Shown: positions 1 through 12,600 of the stretch, piece after piece
Numbering within the stretch: position 1 is the stretch's first letter
Layout: every line of letters starts with the position of its first letter
Assembly (NCBI RefSeq): GCF_032854445.1
Contig: NC_088295.1
Coordinates: 31,173,385-31,237,384 of the forward strand
Reading direction: 5' to 3'
Length of the DNA stretch: 64,000 nt
Source of the DNA: Liolophura sinensis
Lineage: Eukaryota; Mollusca; Polyplacophora; Chitonida; Chitonidae
Program-made: the position numbers and the translations under genes
Notes under the pieces: model-generated
What the model was told of the DNA's origin: nothing
Seen by the model: the letters and a program-made list of their open reading frames with translations, nothing else
The model's database searches: none

Positions 1-1171
1 CCGCGAACATTGGCAGCGAACATTTCAAACGATTCAGGAGATGTCGTTGCTTCACTACTGAAGTCCATACTATGACTTGTATGTCATGTTAGAATTTGAA
101 ATTTGAAATGTCCACCAAACACAATAATAGATCTTCGTTCTTCGCTAGTTGTTCTAGCTGATTATGTACCAACTCATGTAAACTCAAAACAACACAAATC
201 TTTTTTGCAACTCATAGACAATACAATGATTTCTGTAGGACTAGAAAATTCAAGCATCCCTGAAACAGTATACAATGCAAAATGCATATAAATGATTTTG
301 GCGCTCAAGTCAATCATGCTGTATAAAAACAGTCAGTTGATTTCAGTGATGATATGAGGTTTACCAATAAAGTTTCATGCAAATTTCCTTCATTGTCAGA
401 GAACTTCGTGTTGATTTGCATTTTAAAAAAAAAATCATCATATATGGTTGCAATGTAACATTAAAGTTTGGGGTCAGGAACTTGAATGTTTTTTTGACAT
501 GTCGTTAGGGCTGTGCTATTAGTAGTGAATTAAAAATCCTGATGGGATATTGGACTCCATTTGCTTCTTTGAAATGCACAGCATATATGCCCAGATTCCA
601 CCAGGCTTGTTCTCTTTGCATCTTGTCAGCAGATGTGATTTCATACACATCTGGTAATGTTGTTTTAAAATGCTAATATCATTTAAAACTACACCGGACC
701 ACTTTCCATGAGAGATCTTTCACTAAAGGCGAATGTGACCTCCATATTGTCAGATTTCAGTCATGGTAAAAGTCAAGTTGTATTACAAATCAAACCACAT
801 GTTCCATGATGGCCTTTTAAGTTTTATTATTTACACATCAGTGAATCCCCGTATTTCCTTCACTGATAAAAATTATACCTTCACTAGTTAGATATCACTT
901 TTGTTATTACATTTTGCTATTACACTGTTGGAGACCTTGACCCTTCGTGGACCTCATCACAAGGCTGAGAACTACCGCGCAATATATAGTTTTCCAAAAA
1001 AAGAGGTAGAAATTCTTCATGTGCTTAATTTTCGTAAATACCTATATTGCATGGAACATTGACGTAAACGATGGCACATTACTTTTTTTTTTTTTTAACG
1101 GATGCAAAAAATAAACTAATGCGCATTTATATAAATGTAGAGAAAATGTCAGCAAATAAATAATACATAGA

Positions 1172-1320
1172 ATATTGCACAGTGAAGATTGAATACCATA
1201 AATATTGTTCTCGCGAAAGGTAGAAATGATAACCCACTCGATACTTTGCATCATTTTGGTTATCATTTCCACCTCTCACTTGAACAATATTTACGGTATT
1301 CATCCTTCACTGTGCAATAT
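1172..1320. mobile_element. Foldback MITE (long inverted repeat)
   Basis: Arms of about 60 bp: the left arm begins TTGCACAGTGAAGATTGAAT and the right arm is its diverged reverse complement ending ATTCATCCTTCACTGTGCAA. The loop is about 20 bp around CTCGATACTTTGCATC. A related copy lies at 18445-18545. Confidence 0.8.
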
Positions 1321-2469
1321 CCTCCACGTCCTGGGACGTATACACTGATACACAACTTGATGTCATGATTTCATCTGCATGTTAGATAGCTGCAAAAAGG
1401 ACTTCGAAAGAAAAAAATTTGCTGACATTAAAAAAAAAAAATTTAAAAAATTCAGAATTCATCTTACACTGTCAGATGGTAAGTGGCTGCTTGGGATAAA
1501 TCCTGGATTTCCCTTTGCTGTTTTTTAATGCTGGTCAGGAAAAATAAGAATACATATTGCACCTGACTTAACTAGCTGTAAGTACTTAGCTGTAAGTACT
1601 GCATAAATAGACTTATTCCACTGGTGGAAAGCTCGCATGTATGTCTTTGAGGCTGCTGATATACAATGGAATCAGCATTTTGGAAGATATTCAATCCTTT
1701 CACTGTAATCTAAACAAGATTTGTTTACCCTCAGTTGATTTTAATGTGGATATGTACATTTGTTTTGTTTCCTACCTGTATCTTACACTTAGAGTGTAAT
1801 AAATGCCTTAATACTATTAGAAACTCTCAAATTTAAGATTTCAATAAAATTCCCTGCCATCCTGGGTGCAAATGTTCAACACTGATATCCAGGAGCATGA
1901 ATCAATTCTAATATGTATTATTCAAACATTCCTGGCAACGGAAAATGGTAATCTGTTCACAGCATTAGGCCAACGCACCAGCATGTGCATTAACATGTCA
2001 TTATGCACATGTAGTTAATGCATTTCCGTTTATAGGCTAATGGCATGTTAAGTATTAATGGCTCAGGTTAGCTTCATTGATATTTACTATTTCCTTATGA
2101 ATAATATGTTCCCACACTCTCAGTGACTATTATAAACTGCCTAGACTTGTTGGTGCAGTATCAAATGTCATTGTCCCATATTCTCAGTGGTTGTTGTAAA
2201 TACCTTAAGATTTCTGGTAAACATATTTTATATTCATATCTGGGTTTGTCTGAAATTGATATCTTTCAAGACATAAAGTGTATTACCAATGCCTTGGAGT
2301 GTGTTAAATTGGTACACTTTAAATTGATTTACTGTCATAAGAATAATATGTACAGTTATGAGGAGTAATGACTTCATCCACGCTTGCTGAATGATATACC
2401 GTACATGACCTAAAATTTGGGATGCTGATAAATGTCATGAACTGTTACACCTGGTGCTGAAAGTTTAAT

Positions 2470-2620
2470 ACTTTTTGCAAGTAGGATATCACCCTACCAT
2501 CCAAACAAACCTCAGAACACCTTTCTAAGGTCAATAGAACTGTCAGAATCAGGAAAAATTAGCACCTCTACCTGGACAAAGGTTTAGGTCATTTAGGGTA
2601 CTTCTACATGCAGGAGCAAT
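2470..2620 (+). repeat. Dispersed repeat shared with 40655-40800 and 56440-56520
   Basis: Common words in order: GATATCACCCTAC, CAAACAAACC, AGAACACCTTT, CTGTCAGAATCA and TAGGTCATTTA. The copies are about 150 bp and the third is truncated. They look like a non-autonomous element of unknown type. Confidence 0.65.
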
Positions 2621-2960
2621 GTGCCCATGTCGCTTAACATTTACCTTTATGATCAGAGAAACAGAATCAATTCAGAGTCCAATTTAAACTAATTCTCTGT
2701 GAAACTGACGGCTTGGTGCTCAGCATAAAGGGATAGACCATATATTGTGTGGTTGGTTCAGTGTCAATATGTTGTATCAGAAGTTATTGAGTGGGTTAGA
2801 AAAATGATTGGAAATGATCTTTGGCATGGCATGGAATATGAAATAAAGTTGTCAGTATTGTTTGTCATGATGTTTTGTGAAATAGTGTTGATTGGTGTTT
2901 AACGCCGATGCTCCAAAATTTGTCATTTATACAGTGGCTGTCAGATTTATTTTATTCCCC

Positions 2961-3651
2961 TTGACCTTGACTACAAGTAGGAGCATAAAGGAAAAACCCT
3001 GTATTATTTTCTCCTCCTGACCTTGGTTACAAGTAGGAGATTAAGCAAAGACCCTGTGTTTTTTTTCCTGATGATCTTTGCTACAAGTAGGAGCATAAGC
3101 ACAGAACCCAGTACTATTTTCTTCCCGACCTCAGTTTCAAGTAGGAACATAAGCAAAGAACCCTGTATTATTTTCTCCCTCTAAATTTGGTTACAAGTAC
3201 ATGTTGGTGCATAAGCAAAGAACCCTGTATTACATGTATTTGCTGCTTCTCTTGGTTACAGGTTGGAGCTTGAGCAAAGAACCCTGTATTTTCTGCTCCT
3301 TGGTTACAGGTTTGAGCATAGGCAAAGAATCCTTTATTTTTTTCTGTTCCTCTTGGTTACAGATTTGAGCATAGGCAAAGAACCCTGTATTATTTTCTGT
3401 TCCTCTTGATTACAGTTTTAAGCATAGGCAACAAACCCTGTGTTATTTTCTTCTCCTTTTGGTTACAGTTTTAAGCATAGGCAAAGAACCCTGTATTATT
3501 TTCTGCTCGTATTGGTTACGGATTGGAGCATGGGTAAAGAACCCTGTATTATTTTCTGCTCGTCTTGGTTACAGGTTGGAGCATCAGCAAAGAGCCCTGT
3601 ATTATTTTCTGCTTGTCTTGGTTACAGGTTGGAGCATGGGCAAGGAACCCC
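2961..3651 (+). repeat. Minisatellite (about 54 bp, about 13 copies) containing the 3' splice site of the first transporter exon
   Basis: Units run from a pyrimidine-rich stretch through TTGGTTACAGGTTGGAGCAT to AGCAAAGAACCCTGTATT. The last unit is the true acceptor (TTACAG at 3622-3627) plus the first 24 or so bases of the exon. Units nearest the exon match it best and those toward 2961 are more diverged, so the array appears to have grown leftward from the junction. Confidence 0.9.
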
Positions 3652-6600
3652 CACAACCTGTTACTGCTGATGACCATAGCTGGAGTAATCCTGGGTGTCA
3701 TCCTGGGGTTCCTGCTCAGACTGACCAAGCCCAGCCCAGAGGCCATCATGCTTGTCTCCTTCCCTGGGGATGTCCTGATGAGGATGTTAAAGATGCTTAT
3801 CCTCCCCCTCATCATATCCAGTTTGATTACAGGTATTGTATCAGTTGGAAGAAATTGTTATATTTGTTCATCAGACCATATTCACATTGAACCTAAATCA
3901 CAGTAAATAAGCAAGTTTCAATGTTAATATATTTTGAATATCAGTTTTGAAATTATTAGATTTAATTTTGGTTGCAACCTAAATTGTCCTCCCTTGTATT
4001 TCATTACACACATTGTTTGCCTCTGTGTGTATACCTTGCATTTTTCTGGTGTATATTAGGCATAACAGAAATTAGTATCTACGGCCATAATTTGTCAGTC
4101 AGTATAATACAGTAACTATTGGTCAGGCACACTGCAGAGTGGAACATCGTGATTTGCCGGCTCTTGACAGTTGATGTATGACTTCTGATGTGCACTCCTT
4201 GTACATCAATTACATGTATCTCAAGCCAACAAATCAAAGTGTTCCACTTTACAGCCTGTAATAATTGTGTATTCGAGTATTATATATGCATATACATATC
4301 AGGTAACAAGATAGAGCTGTTTTTTCTTTGCTTCTTAAGACTTAAAATGGTTGATCTAATATTACTGCATATTGAAGACAAATATTTGAAGTGTGATTGG
4401 TTTTACATAATGTATTGAAAAAAATTCATTCAGTGGGTTTGAGAGAGGAAGCAACATATGTATGTCTTTTGCTGCAGTTTTGTCTATATAAGCTTTAATA
4501 TCTACCTGTGATTACAGGTTTGGCTCACCTGGATGCCAGGTCTAGTGGTCGTATGGGACTGAGGGCATTGATCTATTACTTCTCCACCACCTTCATCGCC
4601 ATTATTACTGGTATCGTCCTCGTCACCATTATTCATCCGGGAGACAAGAGCATCAAAGAGAATGTACAATCCACAGGAACCCAGAAAGCTCAGGTGTCAT
4701 CGCTTGATGCTTTCCTGGATCTCATCAGGTTTATACTCCCAAATGTTTACCAGGTTATATGTTATATAGGAATTGTTTGTTCGATCAGTGGGCTAGATAA
4801 GGTGCAGGGAAGGGAGAATCATGTCTGAACATTGTATAAAACCATTGCACTTGCAAAGAATCTGAGAGATGTAATGAGGGGTGAAACTGAAGAGCGGTTT
4901 GAAGCAAGCATTACATATTTTGTGTAGTGTTATTCACATTGAAAACACCAGCAATAGCGGAGTTGCTAGTTCCAACTCTTTTGTCATTGAAGGTAAAAAC
5001 AGTCCTACATTGTCGTGTGACTTGTGAAAAATGCTAGGCAATCTTTGTTCACATTAATTTACTGATGACTTGTCTCACCATGTTCCAAAGTCACAAATAA
5101 CACCTCTTCCCTCTCTCAAGCTCACAAACATTCAGCACCTCAATTTTGTCCTTTGTCTATTCCACATGACATTTTTTGAAACTTTTTTTTCAGGAGCCCA
5201 TGTTATAGTAAATGTGAGCAAAAATTGTTGCCTGACATTTCTGACACATCTCGTGGTACAGCAGGACGTTTTTTACCTTCCGTGATAAAAGAGTGCAAAC
5301 TCGAAACCCCCTAGTGGAATGGGCTGGAATCTTTGTTGACAGGTCACATGAGAAAAATAGACCAATTTATCCAGTCTGAATATTTGTGGTGTTCAGCTCT
5401 GCATTTATCGGTTGTGAAAATAATGAAGCATAAGTTTGATTAGTCGTGTTTACCTTGAACATACAAGGCCCTGAATCCATCATATTGGTGCATAGATTTG
5501 TAATAATCATACATACACAAAATCAATGAACAAAGGGACACCACTCCTATCATGTTACAGTAATAATGATTGTCTGCTGGTTTTAAGATAGCTTAGGCCT
5601 ATCTTTTTGGTTGAATAGTGACTAGGCCAAGGCAAGATATAATACAGTGAAGTATTAAAACAGGAACAGATTTGTTGGATATCAAGATTTCCAGCAAATG
5701 TTTCCTCTTAACAAATATTTCATATAATATATATGAAATGTGTGTTCTGGATATTGGGCTGAGAAGTTGATTACATTAGTTATAGTTAGAGTGTATAATT
5801 TGTTATTTCATTTCACATAGCAGTATTTTTGTGTCATTTTTCACGCCATAGGAACATTTTTGCTGAAAACCTGGTCCAAGCTACTTTTCAACACACGCAG
5901 ACTGAGTATCAAACAGAAAAACAGGCAGTGGTGGAACGCTCCCAGAAGAACATGTCAGAGATGTTTAACATCACCAGTATGCTGGGCAACGACACAAATG
6001 TTACTGATGCTGATGTCCCTACCTTCCAAAAACGAAACTATGTTTACATGAACGGAATGAATGTCTTAGGTAAGTACAGATATTGTTAAACAAGTTCACC
6101 ATCAAGCCTCGTGGGAGCTGTCACATGAGAAAGCTACTGCATACTGATTTTAAACTTGCAAATAATTTTACATGTCTGAAAGAACAATGTACGGTACTGA
6201 TGCACATTTTGTTTGTCAGTGTGGTATTTCAACATTTGTTGGGGATTTTCAGTGTACATAACATAAGCTCTGTTATTATTCATATATGCTGCCTTTCATC
6301 CTGCTCACTGATGTTCCATTTGAATTTTTGTATTTTTGGGAAGTGATGTGTTATTTGAAATATTTGTGTATTGAAATAGCGATTTTAAGATTTGACCTGA
6401 CTTTACGACTCTGGCTAGTAAGGAGCAGCTACTAGAAATGACCCCTTGGAGATTAGGTAATATATTACAGTCCTGTAGCTGGTCACTCCTGTAAGACATA
6501 CTTCAGGATGAATTGTCTTCAAAATTGAGATGGTGACATTTATGTGTGTTTTCTTTTGCAGGGATCATCACATTCTGTATTGCCTTTGGTATTCTGATCA

Positions 6601-9600
6601 GCCGTATGGGAGAGAAGGCCCGCATCATGGTGGAATTCTTCACTGTCCTCAATGACATTGTCATGCAGCTTGTGGTCATCATCATGTGGTATGTACCAGC
6701 ATATAAAGGCATTCCAGCATACACAGGCATACCTGTATACACAGACATACCACTATGCGAAGGCATATCAGAATTCACAGTCAAACGAGCACACACAGGC
6801 TTACCAGCACACACAGTCATTGCAGCATACACAGGCAAACGAGCACACACAGGCACACAGGCATACCAGCACACACAGGCATACTGGCACACAGAGGCAC
6901 ACCACTATGCGCAGGCATACCAGCACACACAGGTGTACCAGCACACACAGGCATACTAGCACACACAGGCATACCAGCACACACAGGCATACCAGCACAC
7001 ACATGCTTACCAGCACACACATGCGTACCAGCACACACAGGCATACCAGCACACACATGCGTACCAGCATACACAGGCATACTAGCCCACACAGGCATAC
7101 CAGCACACACATGCATACCAGCACACACAGACATACCACTACGCGTAGGCATACCTGCACACACAGTCATACCAGCACACACAGGCATACCAGCACACAC
7201 AGACATGCCAGCATACATAGGCATGCCAGCACACACACACATACCATTATACACAGGCATACCAGCACACACAAGCATACCAGCACACACAAAAATACCA
7301 GCACACACAAGCATACCAGCACACACAAAAATACCAGCACACACAAAAATACCTAACTCATTAGGCAAATCTAGATCCACAACACCTCACTATTGGATTC
7401 TTGACTATTAAGTACACCTATGTATTCATCAATGTTGGAGAGTTGTTTTATTACACCCCATCAAATTTACTACGTTGCCCCCAGTGAAAAACACACCTAG
7501 CTATACTGTCCCAGCATCCATGGAGTCAGTATTGTCAAGGTGCTACTGCAGTGGGTGATATAGTTCATGTTTGGAACACACACAATTGAAATCAGAGCCC
7601 TTGAAATTGAGTCAAGCACAAGGGCTTGGCTTTGTCTTTGAAATATTTATTATACCCTTGTAACTTTCTGATGATTTAATCTCACATGTACCATATATTG
7701 TTATCTGTTTTCTTCAGGTACTACCCATGTACCATATATTGTTATCTGTTTTTCTTCAGGTACTCCCCATGTACCATACATTGTTATCTGTTTTTCTTCA
7801 GGTACTCCCCATGTACCATACATTGTTATCTGTTTTTCTTCAGGTACTCCCCATGTACCATATATTGTTATCTCTTTTTCTTCAGGTACTACCCATGTAC
7901 CATATATTATCTGTTTTTCTTCAGGTACTACCCATGTACCATATATTATTATCTGTTTCTTATCAGGTACTTCCCATGTACCTTACATTGTTATCTGTTT
8001 TTCTTCAGGTACTCCCCATGTACCATATATTATTATCTGTTTCTTATCAGGTACTTCCCATGTACCTTACATTGTTATCTGTTTTTCTTCAGGTACTCCC
8101 CATTCGGTATCATGTTCCTCATCATTGGAAAGATCATGGCATTGCCAGACCTGGGTGCTGTGGCTTCTCAGCTGGGTATGTACATGGTAACGGTGCTGGC
8201 AGGTTTGGTCATCCATGCTGTCATCACTCTGCCGTTGATTTACTTCATCGTCACCCGTAAAAATCCCCTGCGCTTTGTGCATGGTGTCTTACAAGCCTGG
8301 GTGACAGCCCTTGGAACAGCTTCGAGGTGAGTTAGCTGGAGGGGTTTACCATTGTGGTAGCTTATTCCTTACCTATAATATACTTTGACTGGAGCATTCA
8401 ATCACAGGAAGAGTTCATTTCACATTATTTGGGGTCTTTATATAACAGATGAACGTGCTGCAATATTGTGGTAATATTTCACATGTAAGTGTCATGTTAA
8501 GACCTAGTATAACTTAGACGAAGCAACAAACTTTCCCCCGTTTTGTAACATTGCTTTGGTGGATCAGATGAAAGGGAGAACAGACACATGAACTACCACT
8601 TAACAAAGTGGCATACTTCTCTTTTACTTATGTATTTCTTATTTATTTATTTATTTGATTGCTGTTTTACGCCATAATCAAGGGTATTTCACCAATACGA
8701 CGGCGGTCAGCACTATGGCGGAGGAAACCCTCCAGAGCCCGGGGATGCCCATGACCATCTGCAGGCTGCTGGCAGACTATGTATTTCTGGTTCTGTAGAT
8801 AAGATCACATCTCCGGTGTCAATGGTAGGAAATGTCTTCAGAAAACTTGATGCCATTAATACCAGTGCTTAAACTTCTGTGCAATATTGTCAGTGTATAA
8901 CTATTGATAACTGTCATTTGTAAATAGATGCCGTATTCATGATAAACACTCTGCTGTTTTAGTTCTGCCACATTGCCTGTGACCTTTCGTTGCCTGGAAG
9001 AAAACCTTAGCATTGACAAGCGTGTCACTCGCTTTGTGCTGCCTGTAGGTGCCACACTGAACATGGATGGCACAGCACTGTATGAAGCTGTGGCACCCAT
9101 ATTTATTGCACAGATGAATGGCATAGATCTGGGCATTGGACAGATCATTACTGTCAGGTAGGCATCATTCTTTTTCAGTTTATAATCATATAATTTGAGC
9201 CAGTATACATTATAAAGTTTGTTTTTTATTTCTTTATTTTTTTCCTAAATTACGGTTACTCTCCACTAATGTGTTTTGGCTTTTTGGGACACATAATCTT
9301 CTTCTTGTGTTATAGTTTCTCACCAGCATTATACCTCACCCAATGTGTTATAGTTTCTCACCAACTTTAGACCCCACCCCGTGTGTTATAGGTTCTCACC
9401 AACATTATACCCCACCCCACCCAATATGTTATAGTTTCTCACCAGCATTAGACCCAACCCCACTCAATGTGTTATAGGTTCTTACCAACATTATACCCCA
9501 CTCCACCCAATGTGTTATAGTTTCTCACCAACTTTAGACCCCACCCCGTGTGTTATAGGTTCTCACCAACATTATACCCCACCCCACCTAATATGTTATA

Positions 9601-12600
9601 GTTTCTCACCAGCATTAGACCCCACCCCACCCAATGTATTATAGTTTCTTACCAGCATTAGACCCCACTCCACCCAATGTGTTATAGTTTCTCACCAACA
9701 TTATACCCCACTCCGCCCAAAGTGTTATAGTTTCTCACCAACATAAAACCCCACTCCAACCAATTTTTTATAGGTTCTCACCAACATTATACCCACTTCA
9801 CCCAATGTGTTATAGGTTCTCACCAACATTAGACCCCACCTCAACCAATGTGCTATAGTTTCTCGCCAACATTATACCCCACTCCACCCAATGTTATAGG
9901 TTCTCACCAACATTAGACCCCACCCCACCCAGTGTGTTCTAGTTTCTCACCAACATTATACCCCACTTCACCCAATGTGTTATAGGTTATCACCCACATT
10001 ATACCCCACTTCACCCAATGTGTTATAGGTTCTCACCAACATTAGACCCCACTTCACCCAATGTGTTATAGGTTCTCACCAACATTATACCCCACTCCAC
10101 CCAATGTTATAGGTTCTCACCAACATTAGACCCCACCCCACCCAATGTGTTATAGTTTCTCACCAACATTATACCCCACTTCACCCAATGTGTTATAGGT
10201 TCTCGCCAACATTAGACACCACCCCACCCCTCCTAATGTGTTGTGGCCTCTCTTGACACACATAATTCTGCCTTTAATGTAGTATGGTCGATCATCCCAA
10301 AGCATATGGATAATGGATTTCAGATTCTCATTCAAGCTTACTCTCTGACCATAATCCCTCAACCTTTTCGCATGTGAAAGAGTAACAAGTGCAGTTTATT
10401 CACATTTTAAAGTCATTTTGAAGACAAAATTACATTGGCTACATGGGCCAATTTCTGGGCTTCACAAGAAGTGTAATTTTATCAGTCTACACAAAATAAT
10501 GCCTTCAGAATATGCTTGAATAAATACCTTGCAAAGATGTGAAAAGGTTGAGGAATTACAATATGTTTTTGGTCCCTAATGTCATGCACATAACTTGTAA
10601 TTGCTCATCCCAGATTATCCTTCCTTTAGTGTATTTGTTCTCATCTTATCTCATCTCACCTTTAAGTTCTCATCTAAAGCCATCCTGTCCCCAGTGTGTT
10701 TTCTGTTGTCTGTTCATGAACACAACCTATCCACTGCTATGTTTCAGTCTGACGGCCACCTGTGCCAGTATTGGAGCTGCCAGTATCCCCAGTGCTGGCC
10801 TGGTCACTATGTTAATGGTGCTTACCTCTGTTGGCCTGCCAGTTGAAGACATCAGCCTTATCCTGGCTGTTGACTGGTTTTTGTAAGTTCTTTGTGCTAA
10901 GCTTGTCATTGAAGATCCAAGATTTTGTTTTGTACATGTATATAAACAGTGAGAATTGGCCAAAGCTGTGCACCACCCTTGATAGCACAGTTGGTAGAGC
11001 GTTTTCTTCAGGGGCAGTAGATCCGGGGTCAGTCCTGGGTCAAGTCACACCTAAGACCTTCAAAGGGGAAGTTGTAACTTCCTCGCTTGGCGTTCAGCAT
11101 GTAGGGGATAGTGCAACGACTGGTTGACCCGTATCATTATAATATAGCACCAGATAAAAGAACGGTGGAAATCTGTCCTGCAACAAGGAGGCACATTACA
11201 TGCACTCTATGGATTTCTTTGTTGTCATATGACTGAAAAATTGTTAAGCTTGACGTTAAGTCCCAAGCACTCACTCACTCACACCAAAGCTGTGCATGTC
11301 ATAGCTAAGTTCAGTACAGCGCAGAGTATATGTACATATATGTACCCTTGGGGTTTTATGTTGTACTTCACAAATATAGTGCAATATATGTGTGTGTTAT
11401 TTACCTCCATGTGAGGAGCATATTCTTGAATCAGGAATACCATGAATATTTCAGAATGAAATCTGTTTTAGCTAAGCACATTAGCTGAGAAATGTCTTTC
11501 TGAGCTATTGGTCAGCTTGGGCTTGAAAACGTTAGCTGCATTACCAGATTATTATATTTATTTTATTTGATTGGTGTTTTACGCCGTACTGAAGAATATT
11601 TCACTTATACGACGGCGTCCAGCGTTATGGTGGGAGGAAACTGGGCAGAGCCTGGGGAAAACCCAGGACCATCCACAGGTTGCTGCGGACCTTCCCACGT
11701 ACAGCCGGAGAGGAAGCCAGCATGAGCTGGACTTGAACTCACGGCGACCGGATTGTTTGTTGAGAGGCTTCTGGGTCATTACTCTACGCTGGCGTGCTAA
11801 CCAGCTGAGCCACAGAGGCCCCCAGAACTCCAGAAAACTTCAACAAATGTTAATACATGGTCTAGTGATTAGAGGTGCTTACCTCGCACAAGGTGCAGGT
11901 TCAAAAGCAGCCGTGGACTGGGAATGTGAAGTTTTTCCAAAATTTTACTGCTTGTGACGCCTTTGGCGATAGAAACACAACGCCTGTACAGCGTAACATT
12001 CTTTAAAGAGAATTGTCTTGCACTAATCTGGCGTGCTAATCTGTATGTCACTTGTGGGAAAGTTTGTTAGTAACTTACCAAAGGTCAGTGGTTTACCCCG
12101 GCTACTCTGGTTTTCCATTCATAATACTAAATACCATAACATATAGGTGAAAAATTCTTGATTATGGCGCTACACAACAATCAAATAAAGAAATAAAGAT
12201 TTGGCAAAATGAGTTTATCATGCTTGATCAGAACTGAACATGTGATTCCTCATGCAGTTGTTTTACTTCTGCTTTCCTCTAATATCTAGTCTACGTACAA
12301 GTAATCTTTTCCGACATGGTTGTTCATTATCTCTTGCATATACATTTACAGGGACAGGATCCGAACCTCGATCAACGTTCTGGGCGACTCATTTGGGGCA
12401 GGTGTTGTGGAACACTTGTCTCGTCACGAACTGGAAGCCAGAAGGCAGCAGGAGGAGGAGGTGTTAGCAGAGGAGGGGCAGGGGGAAAAAGGCGAGTGTG
12501 AAAACAAGGAGCAGCCTGAGAAGGAGGAGGAGATGGGGGACAGCAAGGTGTCACTGGAGAAGAAAGAGGCCCCTGAGACACTCTACCCTAACAACTCACT

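Larger units (their letters stand above)
1..2960. other. No convincing gene: 5' flank or intron of the transporter
   Basis: AT-rich sequence with only short ORFs. It holds the foldback MITE at 1172 and the dispersed repeat at 2470. The missing N-terminal exon(s) of the transporter may lie here or further left; I could not identify them. Confidence 0.6.

Noticed and set aside
6652-7411. Long His/Thr-rich and Cys/Val-rich open frames on both strands
   Set aside because: They are created by an 18-bp repeat, whose length is divisible by three, so several frames stay open at once; no codon signature or splice context supports a protein.
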